Below, one piece after another: positions 54,719-62,682 of a stretch of DNA of 64,000 nt. Origin of the DNA: JAZKHT01 sp040385245. GTDB lineage: Bacteria > Pseudomonadota > Alphaproteobacteria > Rhodobacterales > Rhodobacteraceae. The notes beneath the pieces were generated by a model, which ran no database searches, was not told where the DNA came from, and worked only from the letters and a program-made list of their open reading frames with translations. Numbering within the stretch: position 1 is the stretch's first letter; every line of letters begins with the position of its first letter. Where the stretch lies: contig JAZKHT010000001.1 in NCBI GenBank assembly GCA_040385245.1, forward strand, positions 248,001 through 312,000, given 5' to 3'. The translations under genes were made by a program, and so were the position numbers.

Positions 54719-56005
54719 ATGACTTTGCCGCAACGTCTGTCCGTGTTGTTCCTGCAAGGGCACCCGTCCGCCTTTTCGCGCGATCTGGGGGCAGAGATGG
54801 CCCGCCGCGGCCACCGCGTCACGCGCGTCAACGTCTGTGCGGGCGACTGGTTGTATTGGCGCGGGCCGGAAACGATCAACTACCGCGGCCGCGCCGATGG
54901 CTGGCTGGTGTTTCTGGAAACCCTGTGCCGCGCCCGTGGCGTGACCCACATCGTCTATTTTGCCGACCGCCTGCCGTGGCATGTCGCGGCACAACAAGTG
55001 GCGGACCGACTGGGGATACAGGCCGTCAGCTATGAATTCGGCTATCTGCGCCCCGACTGGATCATTGTCGAACGTGGCGGGCAATCGGCGTGGTCGCATT
55101 TCCCTGATGATCTGCCTGTGATCCGAAAGCTGGCCAAGGGGTTGCCCGCGCCTGACATGACACTGCGTTATCGCTTTGACTTTGGGACCGAGGCCCTGAA
55201 CGAGGTGGTTTTCAACCTGTCCAACGTCTTTCTGTGGTTTCTGTATCCCCACTATGACACGGACCGCCGCTATCATCCGCTTCGCGAATATCTGGGCTAC
55301 ATTCCGCGTCTGATCCGTGCCCGGCGTCGGGCCGAACCGGCGCGACAGGCGATTGTGCGGCTTGTGGGCGCTCGCACCCCTTTCTTTACGGTCGCCTTGC
55401 AGATGCAGGGCGATTACCAGATCCGTCGCAATTCGCCCTATCGCGACATCCGCGAATTCGTGCAGCAGGTGATCACGTCGTTCGCCGCCCACGCCGACCC
55501 TGCGGCGCGCCTTGTGTTCAAAAAACACCCGCTCGACAACGGGTTGGAGCGGTGGGGCGATGTGGTCAGCAGCCTTGCCAGCGCCGCTGGCATCGCGGAC
55601 CGGGTGATCTTTCTGGACGGCGGCGATTTGCAGGCGTTGCTGCGCGCCAGCGCCGGGGTGGTCATCATCAACAGCACGGTCGGCCTGCATGCGTTGCAGG
55701 CTTTGACCCCGGTCAAGACGATGGGCATCGCGCTGTATGACATTCCCGGACTTACGCACCAAGGCCCGCTTGACCGGTTCTGGGCCGAGGCATCCCCCCC
55801 CGCCCAAGCCGATGTGACCGCGCTTGTGCGCCTTTTGGCCGCCGCCCTGCATGTAAAGGGCGATTTCTATTCACCCGAGGGGCGCAAGGCCGGTGTCACC
55901 GCCATGGCAGACCGGTTGGACACAGACGGCGTGAACGGCCACGGTGCCTTTGTGCCGGTGCCGCCCCGGTTAGAAAAGGCGGCGGCCATAGGCGTTCGCC
56001 TGTAA
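54719..56005 (+). CDS. kpsS: Capsular polysaccharide export/biosynthesis protein (KpsS type)
   Basis: A 428-residue protein of the capsule_synth (KpsS/LipB/RkpJ) family. The N-terminus LSVLFLQGHPSAFSRDLGAE and the following VNVCAGDWLYW match the family start (FLQG and NxGD region). VFKKHPLDNGLERWGD and GVVIINSTVGLHAL are the conserved blocks of the C-terminal nucleotide-sugar domain. KpsS adds the first Kdo to the phospholipid end of group 2 capsules; KpsC extends it, but no kpsC is visible in the window. It is divergent from the methyltransferase gene, with 125 bases between them. Confidence 0.86.
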   Translation: MTLPQRLSVLFLQGHPSAFSRDLGAEMARRGHRVTRVNVCAGDWLYWRGPETINYRGRADGWLVFLETLCRARGVTHIVYFADRLPWHVAAQQVADRLGIQAVSYEFGYLRPDWIIVERGGQSAWSHFPDDLPVIRKLAKGLPAPDMTLRYRFDFGTEALNEVVFNLSNVFLWFLYPHYDTDRRYHPLREYLGYIPRLIRARRRAEPARQAIVRLVGARTPFFTVALQMQGDYQIRRNSPYRDIREFVQQVITSFAAHADPAARLVFKKHPLDNGLERWGDVVSSLASAAGIADRVIFLDGGDLQALLRASAGVVIINSTVGLHALQALTPVKTMGIALYDIPGLTHQGPLDRFWAEASPPAQADVTALVRLLAAALHVKGDFYSPEGRKAGVTAMADRLDTDGVNGHGAFVPVPPRLEKAAAIGVRL

Positions 56006-56062
56006 CCCTTTCCAATCCTTTGCCGCGCCCTACCTGATCTGCTCGCAACGTCGGAGCCGACC

Positions 56063-56467
56063 ATGTCCATCGCCATCCTCTATATCTCGACAGCGCTGAT
56101 CTTTCTGGCGCTGGATGCTGTCATGCTGACGCTGGTGATGAAACCGCTGTTCGCCCGCCACATCGGCGCGATGCTGCAAGACCCGATCCGCATGGGTCCG
56201 GCAATTGCGTTCTATCTGGCCTATGTTGCGGGTCTGGTGGCGCTGGTGTCGCTGCCCGCCTTGCGCGCGGACAGCCCGGCACAGGCGTTGATCCCCGCGG
56301 CGTTGATCGGGGCGATGGCCTATGGCACATATGAGTTCACCAATTATGCCACGCTGAAAGGTTGGGCCCCGGCGATGGTGGCGACTGATCTGGTCTGGGG
56401 CACCGTGCTGACGGCATTTTCGGCATGGGCCGGGGTGGCGATCACCCGACTTTTGACCACCGCCTGA
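56063..56467 (+). CDS. DUF2177 family membrane protein
   Basis: A 134-residue protein with four hydrophobic segments, beginning LYISTALIFLALDAVMLTLV and ending with WGTVLTAFSAWAGVAI. GAMAYGTYEFTNYATLKGW is the family hallmark. The role of DUF2177 is unknown; homologues are inner-membrane proteins. The gene begins 57 bases after kpsS on the same strand and may be separately transcribed. Confidence 0.85.
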   Translation: MSIAILYISTALIFLALDAVMLTLVMKPLFARHIGAMLQDPIRMGPAIAFYLAYVAGLVALVSLPALRADSPAQALIPAALIGAMAYGTYEFTNYATLKGWAPAMVATDLVWGTVLTAFSAWAGVAITRLLTTA

Positions 56468-56538
56468 CACTATCGCTTGGCGCAACAGGGCATTCCGTTG
56501 CATACGAGGTACGGCACCTCTGCGCGGAAGGCGAACCC

Positions 56539-56865
56539 ATGATCCTGTACGGCATCCCCACCTGCGACACCTGCAAGAAGGCGCTGAAGGCGTTGCAGGC
56601 GGCTGGTCGCGACGTCACCTTTCGTGACATCCGCGCCCAACCCCTGACCGAGGCAGAGATCAACGAGATCGTCATGGAATTTGGCGACCGGGTGATCAAC
56701 AAGCAATCCACCACCTACCGCAGCTTTTCGGACTTTCTGAAAGCGTCGGATGCCGATGCCCAAATCGCAGCGCAGCCGACCGTGATGAAACGCCCGGTGA
56801 TCAAGGATGGCGATGAATGGCACCTTGGCTGGGACGATGCGACCGCCGCCCGCCTGACCGCCTAA
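56539..56865 (+). CDS. ArsC/Spx-family protein (YffB-like)
   Basis: A 108-residue thioredoxin-fold protein of the ArsC family. ILYGIPTCDTCKKALKAL gives a CxxC at the site where arsenate reductases have their reactive cysteine; FRDIRAQPLTEAEI and KRPVIKDGDEWHLGWDD complete the fold. The short length and the lack of an arsenic operon nearby favour the YffB-like subgroup, whose role is not established, over a true arsenate reductase. It overlaps the end of the cold-shock gene by 4 bases. Confidence 0.85.
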   Translation: MILYGIPTCDTCKKALKALQAAGRDVTFRDIRAQPLTEAEINEIVMEFGDRVINKQSTTYRSFSDFLKASDADAQIAAQPTVMKRPVIKDGDEWHLGWDDATAARLTA

Positions 56866-57068
56866 AGCAGCCGCAGGTCCGACGCAGACGATCTGCCATC
56901 ACGACCGGATTGCAGCTCGTACCCGACTTTCTGGTTGTCGTTCAGCGCCTTGATGCCCGCACGTTCCACTGCGGACACATGGACGAAGATATCCTTGCCG
57001 CCGTCATCGGGGGCAATAAAGCCATATCCTTTGGTCGCGTTATACCACTTTACGGTGCCGGTCGGCAT
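56862..57068 (-). CDS. Cold-shock domain protein
   Basis: A 68-residue single cold-shock domain that binds single-stranded RNA and DNA. The RNP1 motif KGYGFIAPD and RNP2-like DIFVHVSAVERAGI are present, preceded by GTVKWYNAT. The start at 57068 (MPTGTVKW) fits the family exactly. The 130-plus bases upstream form a leader and promoter region shared with the small membrane-protein gene at 57242, which points the other way. Cold regulation is typical of the family but not shown by the sequence alone. Confidence 0.93.
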   Translation of the reverse strand: MPTGTVKWYNATKGYGFIAPDDGGKDIFVHVSAVERAGIKALNDNQKVGYELQSGRDGRSSASDLRLL

Positions 57069-57241
57069 TCCGTCTCTCCCATGCAGCTTCCCCGGGGCGA
57101 CATGCCGCGGGCCTGATGGCACCCTTTCGTGATGTTGGAAAGGCTGTCACCACGGCGAAAATCATGCCAAACGTTTGTTGAAAATCAAGCGGGAATCCGG
57201 TGTGCCGGACCCGTACGACGCCAACGAACAAAGGGGAAATC

Positions 57242-57598
57242 ATGCGAAATGCTGCATTGGTGCTGGGCATCATCGGTGGGGTCTGGGCGATGATCGTGGG
57301 CTTTTTCGGGTATGGCTATACCGAATTCATCGACCGGCATGGCGCGATTGGCGAATTGGCCACCCAAGTGGACAACCCCGGCCTGATCCGCGCGGCCAGC
57401 TTTCTGGCCCCGCTGTTGGCCATTGCCGGGGGGGCGATGGCACGGTCCCAGAACATCGCAGCGGGTGCATTGCTGCTGGCCGCTGCCGCTGCAGTATGGA
57501 TTGCCTTTGGATTTGGCGTTTTCACCATGTTCCCCATCGCCTTTTGTGCGCTGGGTGGCGTTCTGGCACTGGCTGCACGACAACCCGACGCGCATTGA
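57242..57598 (+). CDS. Small membrane protein of unknown function
   Basis: A 118-residue protein with four hydrophobic stretches starting at LVLGIIGGVWAMIVGFFGYG. No family is recognised with confidence. The start at 57242 has AAAGGGGAAA 4-13 bases before it. It ends just before a bidirectional terminator that also serves thrS. Confidence 0.75.
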   Translation: MRNAALVLGIIGGVWAMIVGFFGYGYTEFIDRHGAIGELATQVDNPGLIRAASFLAPLLAIAGGAMARSQNIAAGALLLAAAAAVWIAFGFGVFTMFPIAFCALGGVLALAARQPDAH

Positions 57599-57603
57599 AA
57601 AAA

Positions 57604-57627
57604 GGGCGCCCTAAGGCGCCCTTTTTT
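57604..57627. terminator. Bidirectional rho-independent terminator
   Basis: A perfect 7-bp stem GGGCGCC-CTAA-GGCGCCC has T6 on one side and A6 on the other, so it works in both directions. It lies between the convergent ends of the small membrane-protein gene (stop at 57598) and thrS (stop at 57634). Confidence 0.95.
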
Positions 57628-57633
57628 CCAATC

Positions 57634-59580
57634 TCAACGCCGGTCTGGCGGCAGGGCTAGTGCCGTCAGTTCCGCCATCAGCGCGTCAAGGTCCATCACA
57701 TCCACCCGTGTTTCGCCCAAGCGGCGGACGGACAGGGTGCGGTCTTCCACCTCTTTCATGCCGACGGCCAGGATCACAGGCACCTTGCCGACCGAATGTT
57801 CGCGGACCTTGTAGTTGATCTTTTCGTTGCGGATGTCCGCCTCGGCCCGCACGCCTGCGGCGCGCAAGGCGGACACCACCTCGTGCACAAAGGGATCGGC
57901 GTCCGACACGATAGAGGCCACCACCACCTGACGCGGGGCCAGCCAGAAGGGCAGCTTGCCCGCGTGGCTTTCGATCAGGATGCCGATGAACCGCTCGAAC
58001 GAGCCAAGCGTGGCGCGGTGCAGCATGACGGGCCGATGCTTGGCCCCGTCTTCACCGATATAGGCCGCGTCCAGCCGCTCGGGCAGCACAAAATCCACTT
58101 GCAAGGTGCCGCATTGCCAATCGCGCCCGATGGCATCGGTCAGAACGAATTCCAGCTTTGGCCCGTAGAACGCGCCTTCGCCGGGGTTCATGGTAAAGTC
58201 GTGCCCGGCGGCCTGTGTCGCATTCATCAGGGCCGCTTCGGCCTTGTCCCACACCTCGTCCGATCCGGCGCGGTTTTCCGGCCGGTCCGAGAATTTGATC
58301 TTGAACGCCTCAAACCCCAGATCGCGGTAAACCGACGACAGGAATTCGATGAACCGTTTGGTTTCCGCCTCGATCTGGTCTTCGCGGCAGAAGATATGCG
58401 CGTCGTCCTGCGTGAACCCGCGCACCCGCATGATCCCATGCAGCGCGCCCGATGGTTCATACCGGTTGCACGATCCGAATTCCGCCATCCGCAACGGCAG
58501 GTCGCGATAGGATTTCATCCCCACGTTGAAGATCTGCACATGGCAGGGGCAGTTCATCGGTTTCAGCGCGTTCACGGTCTTTTCGCGGGCGTGTTCTTCG
58601 TCCACTTCGACGATGAACATGTTGTCCTGATAGTTGGCCCAGTGCCCCGACTGTTCCCACAGCTTGCGGTTCACCACCTGCGGCGTGTTCACCTCGACAT
58701 AGCCACCCGCCTGCTGGCGGCGGCGCATGTAATCCTGCAACGTCACATAGATCGACCAGCCGTTCGGATGCCAGAACACCTGACCGGGGGCTTCTTCCTG
58801 CATGTGGAACAGGTCCATTTCGCGCCCCAGCTTGCGGTGGTCGCGTTTGCCCGCCTCTTCCAGCATGGTCAGGTGGGCCTTCAGATCTTCGCGGTTTTTG
58901 AAGGCCACGCCATAGATGCGCTGCAACATCGGGCGGCTGCTGTCGCCCAGCCAGTAGGCCCCTGCGACATTGGTCAGCTTGAACGCATCCGCCGGCAATT
59001 GCCCCGTGTGCTGCAGATGCGGACCCCGGCACAGGTCTTGCCAATGCCCGTGCCAGTACATGCGGATCGACTGATCTTCGGGGATACGGGCGATCAGTTC
59101 CAGCTTGTAGGGTTCGCCGACGCGTTCGTAATGCGCGATGGCGTCGGCCCTGCTCCACACTTCGGTTTTCACCGGATCGCGGGCGTTGATGATGTGTTTC
59201 ATCTTGGCTTCGATCTGGCCAAGGTCTTCGGGCGTAAAGGGTTCGGCGCGGTCAAAGTCATAGAACCAGCCGTAATCGCGCACCGGGCCGATGGTTACCT
59301 TCACGTTGGGCCAAATCTCCTGCACCGCGCGGGCCATGACGTGGGCAAGGTCGTGCCGGATCAGTTCCAGCGCCTGCGGATCGTCGGCCATGGTGTGAAT
59401 GGCGATCTTGGCGTTCTGTGTGATCGGCCACTGCAAATCCCAGTGCGCCCCATCGACCGAGGCGGAGATCGCCTTTTTCGCAAGGCTGGTGCTGATGGAT
59501 GCCGCCACTTCGGCAGGCGTCACGCCTGCTGCGAACTCGCGCGCGTTGCCATCAGGAAAGGTCAGGGAAATCTGGCTCAT
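57634..59580 (-). CDS. thrS: Threonyl-tRNA synthetase
   Basis: A 648-residue class II synthetase charging tRNA-Thr. The order is an N-terminal TGS domain (SLTFPDGNAREFAAG), an editing domain with HDLAHVMARAV, then the catalytic core with MNCPCHVQIF (zinc cysteine), FGSCNRYEPSGALHGIMRVR and the later HRATLGSFERFIGILIE. The anticodon-binding domain begins near VASIVSDADPFVHEV. The second ATG (59580) is preferred to 59586 because the GAGGAG site is spaced correctly for it. Confidence 0.97.
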   Translation of the reverse strand: MSQISLTFPDGNAREFAAGVTPAEVAASISTSLAKKAISASVDGAHWDLQWPITQNAKIAIHTMADDPQALELIRHDLAHVMARAVQEIWPNVKVTIGPVRDYGWFYDFDRAEPFTPEDLGQIEAKMKHIINARDPVKTEVWSRADAIAHYERVGEPYKLELIARIPEDQSIRMYWHGHWQDLCRGPHLQHTGQLPADAFKLTNVAGAYWLGDSSRPMLQRIYGVAFKNREDLKAHLTMLEEAGKRDHRKLGREMDLFHMQEEAPGQVFWHPNGWSIYVTLQDYMRRRQQAGGYVEVNTPQVVNRKLWEQSGHWANYQDNMFIVEVDEEHAREKTVNALKPMNCPCHVQIFNVGMKSYRDLPLRMAEFGSCNRYEPSGALHGIMRVRGFTQDDAHIFCREDQIEAETKRFIEFLSSVYRDLGFEAFKIKFSDRPENRAGSDEVWDKAEAALMNATQAAGHDFTMNPGEGAFYGPKLEFVLTDAIGRDWQCGTLQVDFVLPERLDAAYIGEDGAKHRPVMLHRATLGSFERFIGILIESHAGKLPFWLAPRQVVVASIVSDADPFVHEVVSALRAAGVRAEADIRNEKINYKVREHSVGKVPVILAVGMKEVEDRTLSVRRLGETRVDVMDLDALMAELTALALPPDRR

Positions 59581-59756
59581 GGCCATGCTCCTCGTCGTTT
59601 TGGCGCCTACGAAACGCCCGGTTGCGGGTTATGTCGGGGGGCGTTTTGGAACGGGACGGCGGCAAAGTCAACTGACCAGAGCGGGTGCATCGCGCGGGGG
59701 CCTGTCAAGGCAGGCGGGCGGCTGCTAAAACCCATTCCAACAGCGAAAGGATCGTC

Positions 59757-60500
59757 ATGGCACAGACTTTGATCACCCCGCAGGGCCGCCAAATCGCCTA
59801 TCATCGCAGGACAGGCAGCAGCCCCGGCGTGGTCTTTCTGGGCGGGTTCAAATCCGACATGACCGGCACCAAGGCGCAGCACCTGCAAGACTGGGCCGAC
59901 CGCACCGGGCGCGCGTTCCTGCGGTTCGATTATTCCGGCCACGGTCAATCTTCGGGCGATTTTCTGGACGGCTGCATCGGCGACTGGTGTCAGGATGCGC
60001 TGGCCGCAGTGACGACACTGACGACCGGGCCGCAGATCTTGATCGGGTCATCCATGGGCGGCTGGATCGCGCTGCTGCTGGCCCGCGCGATCCCCGACCG
60101 CATCCATGCGCTGATCGGTGTGGCCGCAGCCCCCGATTTCACCGAAGACAGCATGTGGGCCGGGTTCAGCCCCGCCCAACGGGCAGAAATGGCCGCTGCG
60201 GGCCGCGTGGCCCTGCCGTCAGAGTATTCCGCCGATCCTTATATCATCACGCAAAAGCTGATCGAGGATGGCCGCGACAATCTGGTGCTGCGCGGCCCCC
60301 TGCATCTGCCGTTTCCGGTACGTTTGCTGCAAGGCACCGATGATGCGGATGTGCCGCCCGCCGTGGCGTTGCGCCTGCTGGATCATGCCAGCGGCCCGGA
60401 TATCCGGCTGACGCTGGTCAAAGGGGCGGATCACCGCTTTTCTTCTGCCGCCTGTCTTGCCATGATCGAGGATGCGGTGGTGCAGGTGACACAGGGGTAG
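59757..60500 (+). CDS. Alpha/beta hydrolase (ABHD10-like)
   Basis: A 247-residue serine hydrolase. The oxyanion region is VVFLGGFKSDMTGTKA, followed by RFDYSGHGQSSGDF. The nucleophile elbow is LIGSSMGGWIALLL, the acid is in LLQGTDDADVP and the histidine in KGADHRFSS. The FxxxMTGxKA block and overall length resemble ABHD10-type thioesterases, though the substrate is unknown. The start at 59757 has GAAAGG upstream. The stop is followed within 4 bases by a small frame and then a second hydrolase gene. Confidence 0.88.
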   Translation: MAQTLITPQGRQIAYHRRTGSSPGVVFLGGFKSDMTGTKAQHLQDWADRTGRAFLRFDYSGHGQSSGDFLDGCIGDWCQDALAAVTTLTTGPQILIGSSMGGWIALLLARAIPDRIHALIGVAAAPDFTEDSMWAGFSPAQRAEMAAAGRVALPSEYSADPYIITQKLIEDGRDNLVLRGPLHLPFPVRLLQGTDDADVPPAVALRLLDHASGPDIRLTLVKGADHRFSSAACLAMIEDAVVQVTQG

Positions 60501-60503
60501 GAA

Positions 60504-60602
60504 ATGCGTGCGTTCGGCAAGGTCATGGAACGCGCGCTGTTGGTCCTTTTCCTGCTTCCTGCGGCGATGCGCGCCATCCGCGCACGGGCGTGGGGCCTGT
60601 GA
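60504..60602 (+). CDS. Possible 32-residue membrane peptide
   Basis: An ATG frame of 32 codons with one hydrophobic stretch (ALLVLFLLPAAM) flanked by basic residues. It starts 3 bases after the hydrolase stop with TAGGA upstream, and its TGA overlaps a GTG that is the best start of the next hydrolase. The coupling geometry suggests translation, but there is no homology evidence. It might only serve to couple the two hydrolase genes. Confidence 0.35.
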   Translation: MRAFGKVMERALLVLFLLPAAMRAIRARAWGL

Positions 60603-61309
60603 CCGCCGATCCGATCGTCTTTCTGCCCGGCCTTGCCTGCGACGCGCGGGTGTTTCTGCCGCAGATCGTGCGCCTGTGCGCCGCGCACCCGGTGCAGGTC
60701 ATTGTGCCGCGCGGCGAGTCAGTGGAACAGATGTCCAGCGCGGTTCTGGCGGCCGCCCCGCCCCGGTTCGTTCTGGTGGGGCAGGGGTTGGGGGGCGATG
60801 TGGCGCTGGATGTGATCCGCCGCGATCTGGGCCGCGTCATCCGTGTGGCGCTCATTTCGACCGACCCGCTGGCCGAACCACCCGGCCTTGCCGCAGCGCG
60901 CGAAACCCGCATGGTCGCCGCCCGCGCGGGCAGGTTGCGGGATGCGCTGGCGCAGGATTATCCCATGTCCGCCTTTGCCGAAACGCCGTGGCGCGATGAC
61001 GTGCTGTCACTGGTGGCCGATATGGGAATAGGTCTGGGCGAGGGCGTCTATCTGCGGCAGGCCCGCGCCTTGCAGCGCCGTCCCGATCAGCAAAAGACAC
61101 TGCGCCGCGCTATGCTGCCTGCGCTGATCCTTGCCGGGGCGCAAGATACGGTCATTCCCGTGCGCAGGCAGGATTTCGCCGCGACGCTGATGCCATTCGG
61201 CACGCTGAAGGTGATCGAAAACGCGGGGCAACTGCCCAGTCTGGAACAGCCCGACGCGGTTACGGATGCGCTTGCATCCTTCTTCGCCGGGCCGCTTTTG
61301 TTACGCTGA
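60599..61309 (+). CDS. Alpha/beta hydrolase
   Basis: A 236-residue hydrolase with IVFLPGLACDARVFLPQI at the N-terminus. The usual nucleophile elbow reads LVGQGLGGDVALDV, where glutamine replaces the expected serine of GxSxG, so the activity may be lost or altered. The late part ALILAGAQDTVIPVRRQ fits the family acid motif, but no obvious catalytic histidine follows in its normal place (VIENAGQLPSLEQP has no His where GHxxxxE is usual). It starts with GTG at 60599 (or 60590) and overlaps the end of phaZ by 9 bases. Confidence 0.78.
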   Translation: MTADPIVFLPGLACDARVFLPQIVRLCAAHPVQVIVPRGESVEQMSSAVLAAAPPRFVLVGQGLGGDVALDVIRRDLGRVIRVALISTDPLAEPPGLAAARETRMVAARAGRLRDALAQDYPMSAFAETPWRDDVLSLVADMGIGLGEGVYLRQARALQRRPDQQKTLRRAMLPALILAGAQDTVIPVRRQDFAATLMPFGTLKVIENAGQLPSLEQPDAVTDALASFFAGPLLLR

Positions 61310-62566
61310 GGCGAGTGCGATTTTTGCCTTTTTCGGCTTCGGCTCGCCCGAGTTGGCATCGATGAAGTTCAGCACCAAGGGACGGATGTTCAGACGCCAG
61401 CTTTTCCCGGCAAAGATGCCGTAATGACCTGCGCCGGGTTCCAGATGGCTGGCCTTCTTGTCATCCGGCAGGCCGGTCAGCAGCTTTAGCGCGGCGACGC
61501 ACTGGCCGGGGGCGGAAATGTCGTCATTCGCGCCTTCGACTGTTTTCACCGCCACTTGGGTGATGGCACCAATATCGACCTTGCGCCCGTTGACGGTGAA
61601 TTCGTTCCGGGCGATTTCGCGGTTCTTGAAGATACGCTCGACCGTTGACAGGTAGAATTCCGCCGTCATGTCCATGACGGCCAGATATTCGTCATAGAAC
61701 CGGTTGTGAGCGTCGTGATCCGATGCCTCGCCCCGGGCGACCCGCATGATCTGTTCGGAAAACGCCTTGGAATGGCGTTCGGCGTTCATCGAAATAAAGC
61801 TTTGCAGTTGCAACAGCCCCGGATAGACCAGCCGCCCGGCACCCTTGTGCTTGAACCCGACGCGCTGGATCGCGGTCTGTTCCAATTGCCCCATGGTGAT
61901 GCGGCGGCCAAAATCGGTCACTTCGGTTGCGGCGGCGTCCGGGTCGATCGGCCCCCCGATCAGCGTCAGGCTGCGCGGCTGCGCGCTCGGGTCTTCGCCC
62001 GCCAGATAGGCGGTAGCGGCCAGCGTCAGCGGGGCAGGTTGGCAGACAGCGATCACATGGGTGTCAGGCCCAAGGGCGCGCATGAAGTCGACCAGATACA
62101 GCGTGTAATCTTCGACGTCGAACTTGCCTGCGCTGACAGGAATATCGCGCGCGTTGTGCCAATCCGTCACGTAGACGTCACAGTCAGGCAGCAGACTGGC
62201 CACTGTCGAGCGCAGCAACGTCGCATAGTGCCCGGACATTGGGGCCACCAGCATCACCTTGCGGGCCATGGGCGCGCGGCGACGAACCGAGAAGTGGATC
62301 AGATTGCCGAAGGATTTTTCCACCTCGATCTTGATGTCGACCAGATGGTCTTGCCCATCTGGCCCGACGATGGACCGGATACCCCAGTCGGGTTTCGCGG
62401 ACATGCGGGCGAAGGTGCGTTCGGTCACTTCGCCCCAGGCGGCGGTCAGTTGCAGCATGGGGTTCATCGACAGCGCAAAGACCGGATAGGATGCCATGGC
62501 CCGTGCAGTCGCCCCCAACCATTCATTGGTGTTGCGGGCTGTTTCCATCATATCATAAGTGTACAT
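61301..62566 (-). CDS. phaZ: Intracellular polyhydroxyalkanoate depolymerase
   Basis: A 421-residue PhaZ of the Ralstonia-type intracellular family, which breaks down stored PHA granules. The nucleophile motif is VIAVCQPAPLTLAA with a catalytic cysteine instead of serine, as in this family. The N-terminus MYTYDMMETARNTNEWLGA and the late LEPGAGHYGIFAGKSWR, with the catalytic histidine, are typical. The start at 62566 fits homologues. It is divergent from phaC across 116 bases, a common arrangement in Rhodobacteraceae. Confidence 0.94.
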   Translation of the reverse strand: MYTYDMMETARNTNEWLGATARAMASYPVFALSMNPMLQLTAAWGEVTERTFARMSAKPDWGIRSIVGPDGQDHLVDIKIEVEKSFGNLIHFSVRRRAPMARKVMLVAPMSGHYATLLRSTVASLLPDCDVYVTDWHNARDIPVSAGKFDVEDYTLYLVDFMRALGPDTHVIAVCQPAPLTLAATAYLAGEDPSAQPRSLTLIGGPIDPDAAATEVTDFGRRITMGQLEQTAIQRVGFKHKGAGRLVYPGLLQLQSFISMNAERHSKAFSEQIMRVARGEASDHDAHNRFYDEYLAVMDMTAEFYLSTVERIFKNREIARNEFTVNGRKVDIGAITQVAVKTVEGANDDISAPGQCVAALKLLTGLPDDKKASHLEPGAGHYGIFAGKSWRLNIRPLVLNFIDANSGEPKPKKAKIALASA

Positions 62567-62682
62567 GTACCGCACAGTGCGTCTCCTTGTCCGGAACGGG
62601 CCGGCCAGCGATTTCGCAGCTTTCCCCCCCGGTCGGGCGTCGATATGCTGCACAGCGGCGAGGATAGGGGGGAATTGTTCGC

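Noticed and set aside
56539..56865. Arsenic resistance gene
   Set aside because: The protein is ArsC-family but short, and no arsenic regulator or pump gene is nearby; YffB-like is more cautious.
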